Notes under the pieces: generated by a model
Seen by the model: the letters and a program-made list of their open reading frames with translations, nothing else
The model's database searches: none
What the model was told of the DNA's origin: nothing
Made by a program: the position numbers and the translations under genes
Shown: in pieces, positions 19,364 to 28,798 of the stretch
Position numbering within the stretch: the stretch's first letter is position 1
How the letters are laid out: every line of letters starts with the position of its first letter
From: Gammaproteobacteria bacterium
Lineage (GTDB): Bacteria; Pseudomonadota; Gammaproteobacteria; Enterobacterales; Kangiellaceae
DNA: 49,400 nucleotides
Reading direction: 5' to 3'
Assembly (NCBI GenBank): GCA_013373545.1
Contig: JABXHQ010000057.1
Span: forward strand, 1-49,400

Positions 19364-20137
19364 ATGATAAAGCACCTGGTTCAGTCATTACTTAAACATA
19401 AAGTTCGTTTACCTTTGTGGCGCAAAGAGCTCGTGGTTTACAGCTACTTATTGGTGCTTTATGCAGTGACACTTTACCTTTTGTTGTCACTCGGACAGTG
19501 GCAGTTGGCGCGTCAACAAGAAAAAATTACGCTGCTGCAACAAATTACCGCAAAGCGCGAACAAGCACCGGTGGCGCTACCGCAAGAAATCCTCCCGAGC
19601 GACGATTATTTGCGCGTCAACTTAGCGCAATTACGCTCTACTGGGATTCAGGTATATATCGCTAATGAGCCGTATAAAGGGCAAGATGGCTATCATATTT
19701 TAGCGCTCTATCAGTTATCGAATGAGCGTGAAGTTTGGTTAAATCGTGGCTGGATTCGGGCGTTACCGGATCGTCGCAATTTGCCTGAGGTTGATCCGCT
19801 CGAGACTGACTGGCAAGGTATCGGTGAAATCTATTTTAGCAAGGGAGCTCCGATTCTTTTTGAGCATGCATTGGTGCAATTAGATGCGCAAAATTATTTG
19901 CTACAAGGGCGCGATTTCGCTCGCTTAAAAGATATCGCTAATACTGGTCATCGCCAACGCTTACCTTATATAATCAGGCAGCTTAGCGATTCCCAAGATG
20001 GGTTGATTCGTGATTGGCAGTATATTAGTACTGAACCGGACAAGCACTTGGCGTATGCAATCCAGTGGTTTGCTATGGCCGCAGCACTGACGATTATATT
20101 TTTGTTAATTTCAATAAAAAATAAGAGACCTGACTAA
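19364..20137 (+). CDS. SURF1 family cytochrome oxidase assembly protein
   Basis: A 257-residue protein with a membrane helix at each end (YLLVLYAVTLYLLLSLGQWQL and AIQWFAMAAALTIIFLLISI). Between them is a periplasmic domain with GYHILALYQL, VWLNRGWI and HLAYAIQWF, all SURF1 hallmarks. SURF1 assists heme A insertion into subunit I. Its last base is the first base of the next start codon (TAATG), implying coupled translation with the SCO-like gene. Confidence 0.93.
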   Translation: MIKHLVQSLLKHKVRLPLWRKELVVYSYLLVLYAVTLYLLLSLGQWQLARQQEKITLLQQITAKREQAPVALPQEILPSDDYLRVNLAQLRSTGIQVYIANEPYKGQDGYHILALYQLSNEREVWLNRGWIRALPDRRNLPEVDPLETDWQGIGEIYFSKGAPILFEHALVQLDAQNYLLQGRDFARLKDIANTGHRQRLPYIIRQLSDSQDGLIRDWQYISTEPDKHLAYAIQWFAMAAALTIIFLLISIKNKRPD

Positions 20138-20790
20138 TGGATTTTAATGAAGTTTCCGATCAATCGCCTCAGGTTAATCAGAAGAAAAACCGCTTAACGC
20201 TGTTAGCGCTTGCCGCTGTTTTTATTGCACCGGTACTAATGGCGTACTTGGCTTATTTTGGCGGCTGGTTTCAAGGCGGCAGTAAAAGTAATGGTGAGAT
20301 TTTGGATCCTCCTTGGCATCTTGATGATCTTGCAGTTAGTTCCACGACTTTTGGTAGTTGGGAGTCAAGCGCGTTTATGGGCAAATGGAATTGGCTACTA
20401 ATCGTGGATGACGTTACCTGTAATGAACAGTGCCAAATCAACTGGTTTTTACTGCAACAAACGCATCTAGGCCTAGCTAAGAATACGAAAAAAAATGATT
20501 ACTTATTAGTTTTAAATCAGCAGCCGGTTGCCCTTACTGGCGATTGGCAAAAAATTAATTTTATGCAAGTGCAAATGGAACAAGGTAAGGTAGTCGTTCA
20601 AAGTAAACGCGAAGGCTTTGCGCATTCCGGCTTGGCAGCTAATCATATTTATTTAATGGATCCCTTGGGCAACATTTTTATGCGCTATCCATTAATTGAG
20701 ACAAAACAGCAAGCGCCGCTTAAAAGTAAAGAGCTGCGCAATGATTTATCACGCGTTTTACGCTATTTAGATGTAAGTACAAAAGAATGA
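20137..20790 (+). CDS. Membrane-anchored SCO/thioredoxin-like protein
   Basis: A 217-residue protein with one N-terminal membrane helix (TLLALAAVFIAPVLMAYLAYF) and a thioredoxin-like periplasmic domain. It carries a CxxxC pair, Cys95 and Cys99 in VTCNEQC, in the place where SCO proteins bind copper, and later NHIYLMDPLGNIFMRYP, like the SCO region around its His ligand. It sits between surf1 and ctaA, usually annotated only as hypothetical. A copper or thiol role in oxidase assembly is inferred. Overlaps both neighbours. Confidence 0.75.
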   Translation: MDFNEVSDQSPQVNQKKNRLTLLALAAVFIAPVLMAYLAYFGGWFQGGSKSNGEILDPPWHLDDLAVSSTTFGSWESSAFMGKWNWLLIVDDVTCNEQCQINWFLLQQTHLGLAKNTKKNDYLLVLNQQPVALTGDWQKINFMQVQMEQGKVVVQSKREGFAHSGLAANHIYLMDPLGNIFMRYPLIETKQQAPLKSKELRNDLSRVLRYLDVSTKE

Positions 20791-21806
20791 AAAGCACTCA
20801 ACAAAAGCTCGCAGTCTTAACTGTTTTCTTTATTTTAGTCGTTATTGGATTAGGCGCTTTTACTCGCCTAGCGGACGCTGGGCTTGGCTGTCCAGACTGG
20901 CCGGGTTGTTACGGCTTTGTGGGTATTCCTTTGAAAGAAGCCACCATCGCAAAGGCGAACATGGCATTTCCTGAGCAACCTTACGAACTCCATAAAGCGT
21001 GGCCAGAAATGGTACACCGTTATTTTGCTGGTACTCTTGGCTTATTAATCTTAGCGTTGTTCATTATTGCATTTAGACGTCGCAATGAGACGCATGCCAC
21101 GGTTAAGTTGTCCGCAGGCTTATTGGTAATGGTTACGTTCCAAGCAGCACTCGGTGCTTGGACGGTTACTGAGAAACTTCACCCTGCGGTAGTGATGGGA
21201 CATTTGCTTGGAGGCTTTACCACTTTTTCTTTGCTAATCATCCTAACGTTGCGGTTATTTCGTCCACAGCTTGATTTTGCCCAAGCTAAGTTGCCAGCCC
21301 CAACGGCGTGGCTAAATCTCGCAATTGGTTTAGTGGTTGCACAAATTGCCTTGGGCGGCTGGACCAGCGCACATTATGCGGCGTTGGCTTGCCGCGATCT
21401 TCCGGTATGCTTTGCAGGATGGTACGAGTATTCAGATTTTATTGAAGGGTTTAAGTTGTGGGGGCATGAGGCGGAAACCTATCAATACGGAGTTATTACC
21501 AACGAAGCGCGTGTTGCAGTCCATGCGACGCATCGAATCGGCGCCATGGTAGTGACCGGAGCACTTGGGCTACTATTCTGGCAATTATGGCTGCGTCGTG
21601 TCAGCCTTGCCTATCGAAAATTTTTAATTGGCTTAGCCGTTTTATTAATTGTTCAAATTTGTTTAGGTGTGGTGAATGTTACGATGGGACTGCCGTTATT
21701 TAATGCAGTCGCCCATAACTTGGTCGGAAGCTTATTACTGATCACTTTAATTGCCTTACGCGTGCTTATTGCAATCAATCACAACGACCAAAAGGACAAC
21801 GCGTAA
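20787..21806 (+). CDS. ctaA: Heme A synthase
   Basis: A 339-residue protein of the COX15/CtaA family with about eight membrane helices. Seen: GAFTRLADAGLGCPDWPGCYGF near the start, EMVHRYFAGTLG with a heme-ligand His, GHLLGGFTTF, ALACRDLPVCFAGW and ATHRIGAMV. It oxidises heme O to heme A for the oxidase. The ATG overlaps the previous stop (ATGA) and its TAA overlaps the next ATG. Confidence 0.96.
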   Translation: MKSTQQKLAVLTVFFILVVIGLGAFTRLADAGLGCPDWPGCYGFVGIPLKEATIAKANMAFPEQPYELHKAWPEMVHRYFAGTLGLLILALFIIAFRRRNETHATVKLSAGLLVMVTFQAALGAWTVTEKLHPAVVMGHLLGGFTTFSLLIILTLRLFRPQLDFAQAKLPAPTAWLNLAIGLVVAQIALGGWTSAHYAALACRDLPVCFAGWYEYSDFIEGFKLWGHEAETYQYGVITNEARVAVHATHRIGAMVVTGALGLLFWQLWLRRVSLAYRKFLIGLAVLLIVQICLGVVNVTMGLPLFNAVAHNLVGSLLLITLIALRVLIAINHNDQKDNA

Positions 21807-22702
21807 TGACAACCGTTACTGCTCCAAGTTGGCGTGATTATTTAGAATTGTGTAAGCCGAAAGTTGTTGCGCTTATTTTGTTGACGGCGGTTGTCGGAAT
21901 GTTTTTAGCCGTACCCGGTATGGTGCCATGGGACATATTAATTATCGGAACACTCGGTATCGGTATGGCTTCAGGAGCCGCGGCAGTGGTGAATCACGTT
22001 GTGGATGCGCAAATTGATTCGAAAATGGCTCGTACGCTTAATCGTCCCGTTGCGACGGGTGCTATTGATGCTAAACGAGCGTTAATCTTTGGTGCGGTTT
22101 TGGCGTGTCTTTCAATGGCGATGTTGTCGATTTGGGTCAACACACTTACCGCTGTGTTAACTTTTTTTGGTTTGGTCGGATACGCGTTTATTTACACCAT
22201 GTACTTAAAGCGTGCGACACCACAAAATATAGTGGTAGGTGGGCTATCAGGCGCCATTCCTCCATTATTAGGTTGGGTTGCGGTTACCGGTGATGACGGA
22301 CAAATTCCAGCTCAGGCGTTATTATTGGTTCTGATTATTTTTGTTTGGACACCACCGCACTTTTGGGCGCTGGCAATTCATCGACGCGACGATTACGCTA
22401 AAGCCGATATACCCATGTTGCCAGTGACTCATGGCATTGAATTTACTAAGACAAATATAATTTTTTATACGGTTTTATTAATACTCTCAACCTTATTGCC
22501 CTATTTGATTGGCATGTTTCAGCTAATTTATCTATTAGGCTCAACCGCGCTTGGCGTTATATTTTTAGTTTATGCGATACGCTTAAAGTTTGCCGATAAG
22601 CCCGGACTTGCAATGGAAACCTTTGGTTTTTCGGTTGTGTATTTAATGTTACTTTTTTTCATTATGCTAGTGGACCACTACTGGCCGATAACGATGAATT
22701 GA
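21806..22702 (+). CDS. ctaB: Protoheme IX farnesyltransferase (heme O synthase)
   Basis: A 298-residue UbiA-family membrane prenyltransferase. The first Asp-rich motif is NHVVDAQIDSKMARTLNRP and the second HRRDDYAKADIPMLPV. YLELCKPKVVALILLTAVVGM is the usual start. It adds a farnesyl chain to heme B, giving heme O, the substrate of the CtaA protein encoded just upstream. Also called cyoE or cox10. Confidence 0.97.
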   Translation: MTTVTAPSWRDYLELCKPKVVALILLTAVVGMFLAVPGMVPWDILIIGTLGIGMASGAAAVVNHVVDAQIDSKMARTLNRPVATGAIDAKRALIFGAVLACLSMAMLSIWVNTLTAVLTFFGLVGYAFIYTMYLKRATPQNIVVGGLSGAIPPLLGWVAVTGDDGQIPAQALLLVLIIFVWTPPHFWALAIHRRDDYAKADIPMLPVTHGIEFTKTNIIFYTVLLILSTLLPYLIGMFQLIYLLGSTALGVIFLVYAIRLKFADKPGLAMETFGFSVVYLMLLFFIMLVDHYWPITMN

Positions 22703-22747
22703 GTGTTTTGTCGTGATATTTTTTGAGAACATTTAAAGAGAACTACC

Positions 22748-23404
22748 ATGAAATACATGCAACAAATTTTACTCTATACATTGATAACGGTCGTTGTGAT
22801 TGTTGTCGGCGTTTATGTGTTTAAAGCCGATAAGTCTCAGCTTGAAAGTGACGCTGGTGACCGCGTTCAAAGCTTAAACACCACCTTGGTTTATCCTAAG
22901 TTTAAAACCGTTGCACCTTTTACACTCGGCGGCAACGGCTCAGAGTTTACCGAAGCTGACTTACAAGGAAAGTGGAGTCTAGTCTTTTTTGGTTATACTT
23001 ATTGTCCCGATATCTGTCCCACCACCATGTCTGTAATGAAACGATTTTATTTAGCACTCCCTCCGGAGATTCAAGATAAAACGCAAGTGATCTTAGTTTC
23101 GGTTGATCCGGAGCGCGACTCACCGCAGCAGTTGCAACAGTATGCTAAAGCATTTCACGATGATTTTATCGCGGTTACTGGATCACACGAAGCGTTACAT
23201 GCGCTGACGCGAGATTTCGGAGCTATTTATGCGAAAGTCGGCGAGGGAGAGGATTATTTAGTCGACCATACGGGCAAAATATTTGTGATTGACCCAAAAG
23301 GGCGCCGCTATGCGTTTATCAATAAAAGTATGACCGACCCCACTCAAGGCTATCAGTACAACCTCGATTTAATGTTAGAGGATTTTCTTTCCTTCGCCGA
23401 TTAA
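22748..23404 (+). CDS. SCO1/SenC family copper chaperone
   Basis: A 218-residue membrane-anchored thioredoxin-fold protein with all copper ligands: Cys86 and Cys90 (YCPDIC) and His174 (VDHTGK). SVDPERDSP is also typical. SCO proteins deliver copper to the CuA site of subunit II. It is the last gene of the oxidase region; its stop codon overlaps the stop codon of the convergent acyltransferase gene, and no terminator is visible. Confidence 0.95.
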   Translation: MKYMQQILLYTLITVVVIVVGVYVFKADKSQLESDAGDRVQSLNTTLVYPKFKTVAPFTLGGNGSEFTEADLQGKWSLVFFGYTYCPDICPTTMSVMKRFYLALPPEIQDKTQVILVSVDPERDSPQQLQQYAKAFHDDFIAVTGSHEALHALTRDFGAIYAKVGEGEDYLVDHTGKIFVIDPKGRRYAFINKSMTDPTQGYQYNLDLMLEDFLSFAD

Positions 23405-24600
23405 ATTTCTTCGAGATAAACTAGGTAACACTGTCGATGTTGGCAAAGTCGAACTTTGCCTTTATGCACATACTGCTTATCGTTAAACTGCTCACTTTTG
23501 TGAGTTTCGATAAAGGCTTTTAAGCGCCGTTTCTTTGCCAAGAATATGTCATCGAAATAGAAAAAATAAACCAGCTCTTCAGGTAACTGAAGTTTAACTG
23601 GCCGATTGTCAATTTCCTCAACCCACAAAGCCGCTTCCATAATGTTTTTGTAGCGCTCGGGAGTGACTGGCCGAGTTTTCTTTTTCTTTGGATAAAACGA
23701 TGAATCCGTTTCGTTGGGCCGCGTTTTAAAGCGTCGGTGTACCCATAAGTAGTCCGCTGGGTGTTGTGCCAAATATTGTTCTAGAAATTGATTGATGGTG
23801 ATCGCATCTTGACGTTCATCGGCTCCAATTCCGGTTAGCGGAGGGTGAATAGTAACTTCTATTCGCTTGCCATCGATTCGACGTTGAGTCATTGGAATTA
23901 CCGGCGCTTTGGAAAGGCGTGCGAAGCGTGTTGTGGCGGTTATCGTCGCCGTGGGTATATCGAAGAAAGGAACAAAAATACTTTGTCGCCGACCATAATC
24001 TTGATCCGCTGCATACCAAACAAAACGGTTGGATTTTAAATACTTGATCATTTCGCGAGTCGCTTCGCGCGGAATAGGCTCAACAAATCGCTTGCGGCCT
24101 TTAACCATTGCAAATTCGATGGCTGGGTTTTCATTCCGCCGATATAGGGCTCCGATTGGGTAACGAGTGCCGAGCAATGACCCGCCTATTTCTAAACTGG
24201 TTAAATGAAAGGCTAACAATAAGCCGCCCCGTCCATCTTGCTGTGCTTTTTCAAGGTGCTCTAATCCTTTAAACTCGACAATCGATTGCCAGTTACGGTT
24301 GTGACCAAACCAAAGCATGGCCGTTTCGAGCATACCGATTCCAGTTTCGATTAAGTTCTCCTTCACCAATTGCTGTTGTTCAGTGTCGCTAAGCTGTGGA
24401 AAACAACGCCGAATGTTGATGCTCGCTATTCGCGTGCGTGAACCTGCAAAGCGGTACATCAGGCGGCCAAAACCGCGTCCGAGCTTTACCAACCAGGAAT
24501 AGGGTAAGCGCCCCACCAAGCTCATCAGGGCAAAAAACAACCAAGTCGGCCAATAGCGCAGGCCAGCGGGTCTAGTTGTTTCATCGGATTGTTTCGCCAT
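23401..24600 (-). CDS. LpxL/HtrB-type lipid A acyltransferase family protein with C-terminal extension
   Basis: A 399-residue membrane-associated acyltransferase of the LpxL/LpxM family. Catalytic HX4E is present in AFHLTSLEIGG; ALYRRNENPAIE, DQDYGRRQSIFVPFF and DYLWVHRRFKTRP are family blocks. These enzymes transfer acyl chains to lipid A. About 95 residues follow the usual end (from KKKKTRPVTPERYK), rich in Lys, Phe and Tyr; I do not recognise this tail. ATG 24600 has GGGA upstream and is preferred to ATG 24612. It could be an aminolipid or other acyltransferase of the same superfamily. Confidence 0.85.
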   Translation of the reverse strand: MAKQSDETTRPAGLRYWPTWLFFALMSLVGRLPYSWLVKLGRGFGRLMYRFAGSRTRIASINIRRCFPQLSDTEQQQLVKENLIETGIGMLETAMLWFGHNRNWQSIVEFKGLEHLEKAQQDGRGGLLLAFHLTSLEIGGSLLGTRYPIGALYRRNENPAIEFAMVKGRKRFVEPIPREATREMIKYLKSNRFVWYAADQDYGRRQSIFVPFFDIPTATITATTRFARLSKAPVIPMTQRRIDGKRIEVTIHPPLTGIGADERQDAITINQFLEQYLAQHPADYLWVHRRFKTRPNETDSSFYPKKKKTRPVTPERYKNIMEAALWVEEIDNRPVKLQLPEELVYFFYFDDIFLAKKRRLKAFIETHKSEQFNDKQYVHKGKVRLCQHRQCYLVYLEEI

Positions 24601-24758
24601 GTTATGTCCCATGCTGTTTGGTGTATCAGTGAATCGGCTATGGTATTATACACGCTATTTTTACTCTACCGCTCACCCCTTTGGTTGGAATTTTGCTGGC
24701 TCACCTAATAGCGAGCCAGGCGGTGATCGGGTTATTGAATGGTTAAGGAATCATCGTC

Positions 24759-25679
24759 ATGTCGAACTATCGCGAAAACACCACTCATTGGAGTGACCCG
24801 ATTGTCGGACGGTTTTTGAGGTTTGCCGCTGGAGGCTTTATTCCGGCCGGCTGGTTTTTGCCTAACTTTAAGCAGACGGGGTGGCCAAAGAAATCCATGC
24901 CAATGAAAATTGAAGTGGTCAGTCACTGTTGGCAGTACGCTCATTTTTTAATTTACCAACTGAGTTCGTTAGTTAACTTCCCGCCACAAAAAGTTCAAGT
25001 AACCATGACAGTATTTTATGCAGAAGAAGATGCGAACACCTTAGCGGTGCTTAACTACTTCGGCAATATGTCGGTACCGAATGTGACTTGGAATTGGCAA
25101 GCACGACCAAAGGAGTATCTGTTCCGCCGTGGAATCGGTCGCAATCAAGCCGCACAAGCAACGCAGGCTGATTGGGTATGGTTTACCGATTGTGATCTAA
25201 TGTTTCGTGAGAATTGCTTAGATGCTTTGGGTGAAGCGCTGGATGGTCGCGACGACGTCTTGGTGTTTCCGCGTCAAGAGCGGATCACTTCTTTACTGAC
25301 TGAAGAAGATCCTATGTTGTCGTTTTCAGCTGACTCAATTGCGGTGAAAGATATCGATGCCGAGCAATTCACCGTTAGTGAACGCGGCCGTGCTACCGGC
25401 CCGCTTCAAATTACCCATGGTGATGTGGCGCGTACCTATGGTTATTGCGACGCCTTAAGTTATTATCAACGTCCAGCCGATAAGTGGTGTAAAGCTTATG
25501 AAGATCGCGCATTTCGCTGGTTGCTACGCTCGCAAGGTGAACCGTTAGATATCCCGGGCGTGTATCGAATACGCCATGTATTTAAAGGACGCTATACCGG
25601 GAGTAAAGCGAACACTGCACTACGCAGCTCCATTCGTAAGACCATGTCTGCGATAAAAGACGATAAGCCAGGAGAGTAA
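24759..25679 (+). CDS. Glycosyltransferase, family 2-like
   Basis: A 306-residue protein with a GT-A-like pattern: IEVVSHCWQYAHFLIYQL, ARPKEYLFRRGIGRNQAA and the probable DxD motif FTDCDLMFREN. Later YEDRAFRWLLRSQG. It probably transfers a sugar to a cell-surface glycan, but donor and acceptor are unknown. AAGGA lies upstream of the ATG. The next glycosyltransferase gene starts 1 base after its stop, so they form an operon. Confidence 0.75.
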   Translation: MSNYRENTTHWSDPIVGRFLRFAAGGFIPAGWFLPNFKQTGWPKKSMPMKIEVVSHCWQYAHFLIYQLSSLVNFPPQKVQVTMTVFYAEEDANTLAVLNYFGNMSVPNVTWNWQARPKEYLFRRGIGRNQAAQATQADWVWFTDCDLMFRENCLDALGEALDGRDDVLVFPRQERITSLLTEEDPMLSFSADSIAVKDIDAEQFTVSERGRATGPLQITHGDVARTYGYCDALSYYQRPADKWCKAYEDRAFRWLLRSQGEPLDIPGVYRIRHVFKGRYTGSKANTALRSSIRKTMSAIKDDKPGE

Positions 25680-25680
25680 A

Positions 25681-26592
25681 GTGTCATTGCACTTTTGCAT
25701 TTTCTCGTTCAATCGCGGTCGCTTTTTAAATCACTGTGTTACCAGTATTGAGCGTTTAGCACCCGGCTACCCGATTACAATTGTCGATGATAACAGTGAC
25801 GATCCTGATACCCAGCAAGTACTTTCGAGCTTAGCGGATCGCCATCAAGTAGTGCAGCCTGCTAAAGAGGAAGGCGCCAGTAAGCACGGTGGACTTTATC
25901 ATAATATGCAAGTTGCTTTTGAGCGCCTACCTGAAACCGCTTTAGCATGCTTCATTCAAGACGATATGCAATTAGTGCGCGCTTTGAATACAGCGGATAT
26001 TGCGGATATTCAAGGATATTTTTCCGCGAATCAAGACTGTGCAATTTTACATCCAGCATTTCTCAAGGCTTCGAATCGCAAGCGCGATCAACAATCAATG
26101 ACTTGGTCGGAAACCGAAAAGTGTTATCGTCGCGCTGAAACCGGAGCCAGTGCCGGCGTCTATTATTCTGACGTAAGCATTTTTCACGTAGCTCGTTTGC
26201 GTCAGCATAATTGGCGTTTTGATCAAGGCGAGAAAAATAATGAAAAACAGGCGCGGCAACTGTTTCAACCGATGGGTTTTTTAGCCAACCCTTTTGTAAT
26301 GTGGTTACCAAACGTCTCGGCCTATCGTGGTAAAACAAAAACATTAGGATTACGTATTGCTGAACAGGTGAGTAAAAGTGGTTTCTATCCGATTGCTGAA
26401 ATGACCGAGTCCCAATCAACGCTTTTGCAACAGCGCGATCGAACCGCCACGTTACCGGTAGCTGAAGATTTTTTAACCCTGGTTAATCCGGGAGAGTTGG
26501 CTAAGCCTTGGTTTTTTTATCCGCTTGAAAAGCGAAAAATTTTGCGTCAGCTCGATCGTATCGAGTTGAAACTAACGCGACTGTTTAAATAG
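25681..26592 (+). CDS. Glycosyltransferase family 2 protein
   Basis: A 303-residue protein with family 2 features: an N-terminal strand FCIFSFNRGRFLNHCVTSI, nucleotide-binding VDDNSDDPDT and the metal-binding FIQDDMQLV. No membrane helix. Start codon is GTG at 25681, with AGGAG seven bases upstream in the tail of the previous gene. The role is inferred to be in assembly of the same surface glycan as its upstream neighbour. Confidence 0.8.
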   Translation: MSLHFCIFSFNRGRFLNHCVTSIERLAPGYPITIVDDNSDDPDTQQVLSSLADRHQVVQPAKEEGASKHGGLYHNMQVAFERLPETALACFIQDDMQLVRALNTADIADIQGYFSANQDCAILHPAFLKASNRKRDQQSMTWSETEKCYRRAETGASAGVYYSDVSIFHVARLRQHNWRFDQGEKNNEKQARQLFQPMGFLANPFVMWLPNVSAYRGKTKTLGLRIAEQVSKSGFYPIAEMTESQSTLLQQRDRTATLPVAEDFLTLVNPGELAKPWFFYPLEKRKILRQLDRIELKLTRLFK

Positions 26593-26620
26593 TTTTTATC
26601 TAAATAACAAGAGAATAAAT

Positions 26621-27433
26621 ATGAAACGTCAATCGATTGATGTGAACATTATAGTGGTGTCAGCAATAGCGGTTGCTGCAGTTAGCTTTTTGGTAGGTGC
26701 CTTGGTTTCCCTAATGGCGATGATTGCTACTGCAACGGGGTTAGTTGTTGTGGTGCTGCTCGTTGCGTTGAATAAAAGTCTGAGAATTAACGCGCGCCAA
26801 CAAGACAACCTATATCATCAAGTAGAAGCCATGACTAATTTAAACCTGGCATTGCAGCCACGCACTGCATTACCTTCAATGCGTGGCTATGCGGGCTCTC
26901 CAGATTTCTTAATGTGGTTGTACCGCGAGATCCAAGCGCGCGCTCCAAAAGTAATCGTGGAAGCTTCGTCGGGCGTATCAACCTTAGTCTGTGGATATGC
27001 GTTGCAACAACTGGGCGAAGGTAAGGTGGTTTCACTAGAACACCATGAGTTTTTTGCCGGTATTAGCCAAAATAATTTGGTGCAGCATCAAGTTAACGAT
27101 GTGGCGCAAGTCATTCATGCGCCATTGATCAAACATTCAATCAATGGAGAGCAATGGCAGTGGTATGACTTTGCGGCTGCTAATTTGCCGGAAAAAATTG
27201 ATATGCTAGTCATTGACGGTCCACCGCGGCGCACCCAACCGTTGGCGCGATATCCGGCGCTGCCGTTGTTACACAGTCGTTTAGCGGATGATGCGGTTAT
27301 TCTAATTGATGACGCCGCGCGTGCCGATGAGCGAGCAATGGTCAAGCGTTGGCAGCAAGAGTATCCGAACTTGACGGTCGTTACCTTGCCTGCTGAGAAA
27401 GGCTTAACGGTTGTTCGTTTAACTAAGCCCTAA
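26621..27433 (+). CDS. Membrane-anchored SAM-dependent methyltransferase-like protein
   Basis: A 270-residue protein. Two N-terminal membrane helices (about 9-30 and 32-50, VVVLLVALNKSL) precede a Rossmann-type domain with VIVEASSGVSTLVCGYAL (motif I-like), GKVVSLEHHEFFAG (acidic end of strand 2) and DMLVIDGPPRRTQ. This looks like a class I methyltransferase, though the glycine motif is unusual (EASSGVS). Placed 28 bases after the second glycosyltransferase gene, so glycan modification is plausible. Its 3' end overlaps the convergent glycosyltransferase gene by 15 bases. Confidence 0.72.
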   Translation: MKRQSIDVNIIVVSAIAVAAVSFLVGALVSLMAMIATATGLVVVVLLVALNKSLRINARQQDNLYHQVEAMTNLNLALQPRTALPSMRGYAGSPDFLMWLYREIQARAPKVIVEASSGVSTLVCGYALQQLGEGKVVSLEHHEFFAGISQNNLVQHQVNDVAQVIHAPLIKHSINGEQWQWYDFAAANLPEKIDMLVIDGPPRRTQPLARYPALPLLHSRLADDAVILIDDAARADERAMVKRWQQEYPNLTVVTLPAEKGLTVVRLTKP

Positions 27434-28297
27434 TGCTTGGCGCCGCTGTAAGGCGTAGTCGGTTTCCGGTTGGTAGCCTTCTTCTAACAACTGTGCGATA
27501 CCATGATCGGTCCAATAGACGCCTTGCTTCGCGTTGGTTAGGCGCAACTGTTTGTTGCGTTTAACCATTTCTGGATCTTTGTAGCCGCGCGCGTGATCAA
27601 GGTGAACGCAAATCGCATTGTATCGGACATGACGAGGTGTAATGCCATGATTAATTAAGCGAACGCCAAACTCTCGGTCTAATCCACCCCATTGCATACG
27701 TTCATCAAAGCCGTTAACCGCCAATACATCATCTAACCAAACCGAAGCGTTCGAGCCCTTTAGGTTACACTTAGTGGTGGTGATTTTATTAAGAATGTTT
27801 GCCCAAAATGGCGTAGCTTTTATTTTCAATGTTTTTCGCGATCGCGGTAGCCCATTGGCGTGCAACCACTTCACATCAAAACAGCGGCCTGACTCTATAT
27901 CGCTTTGATTAATCGTCTCGCTCGTTGACATTGGCAACTTGTAGTAGCTCCCGGATAGGTAATAACCGGGCGCTGCATTTTTGACGTGTTCCGCAAGAAA
28001 ATCTTTGCGCGGAATGCAGTCGCCATCGGTTAAAACAATATAATCGGTACGCACATTAAGCAGTGCTTTGTTAAGAATGCGGCACTTTTGAAAACCATTG
28101 TCTTCGTGCCAAATATGCCGAATGGTCATTCCCGTTTGCTGTCGCATTTGCTCTATCATCGTGGCGGTTTCAGCGCCTGAGCCGTCATCGGCAATAATGA
28201 TTTCGAAGTCGCTATGCGTTTGACAAGCAAAGCCCCAGAGGACTTTCTGTAACCATACGGGCGAATTATAAGTGGTGAAAACAACAGAGAGTTTCAT
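27419..28297 (-). CDS. Glycosyltransferase family 2 with galactosyltransferase-like C-terminus
   Basis: A 292-residue enzyme with a typical GT2 domain: LSVVFTTYNSPVWLQKVL, IIIADDGSGAET, NKALLNVRTDYIVLTDGDCIPRKDF (DxD as DGD). The C-terminal half has NGFDERMQWGGLDREFGVRL, the pattern of the galactosyltransferase C-terminal region. It likely extends a surface polysaccharide or LPS core. It is oriented against the neighbouring three-gene set and overlaps the methyltransferase gene tail to tail. Confidence 0.88.
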   Translation of the reverse strand: MKLSVVFTTYNSPVWLQKVLWGFACQTHSDFEIIIADDGSGAETATMIEQMRQQTGMTIRHIWHEDNGFQKCRILNKALLNVRTDYIVLTDGDCIPRKDFLAEHVKNAAPGYYLSGSYYKLPMSTSETINQSDIESGRCFDVKWLHANGLPRSRKTLKIKATPFWANILNKITTTKCNLKGSNASVWLDDVLAVNGFDERMQWGGLDREFGVRLINHGITPRHVRYNAICVHLDHARGYKDPEMVKRNKQLRLTNAKQGVYWTDHGIAQLLEEGYQPETDYALQRRQALGLS

Positions 28298-28411
28298 AAA
28301 TAAAAACGATATAATCGAAACAGATGCCGAATCATAGCATTTTTTGTCCAGAATATTCGAACAAAAAGGTCAACGACCCGCGTCATTGGTGAATTTACCT
28401 AGAGAACTGAT

Positions 28412-28798
28412 ATGAGCCATAAATATACTGCGTACGCTGCGCTTCTTGGAGGTGCGGCAGTATTATTAGGGGCATTTGGTGCACATGCACTGAAAGCCAC
28501 GTTAGACAGTTATGCGCTGGAGATTTGGCGTACCGCCGTGTTCTACCACCTCACTCATGCAGTAGCGATTCTGGCATTGTCTATGGTGGCATTTAATGAC
28601 GCCGATCGTACTCGGCTTTGGGCATTGCGTGCGCTGTTCATTGGTACGGTTATTTTCTCGGGTAGTTTGTATCTGCTGGCCCTTACCTCCATTAAACTGC
28701 TGGGAGGAGTGACGCCAGTGGGAGGTCTGTGTTTGATGGTTGGTTGGTTGTTAGTGTTTATTGCCGCCTATCAAAATAGTAAAACGGAGCAAACATGA
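28412..28798 (+). CDS. DUF423 family membrane protein
   Basis: A 128-residue protein of four predicted membrane helices with the DUF423 pattern: GGAAVLLGAFGAHALK near the start, AVFYHLTHAVAIL, IFSGSLYLLAL and LGGVTPVGGLCLMVGWL. Function is not known for the family. Its TGA overlaps the ATG of a further small membrane protein gene. Confidence 0.92.
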   Translation: MSHKYTAYAALLGGAAVLLGAFGAHALKATLDSYALEIWRTAVFYHLTHAVAILALSMVAFNDADRTRLWALRALFIGTVIFSGSLYLLALTSIKLLGGVTPVGGLCLMVGWLLVFIAAYQNSKTEQT

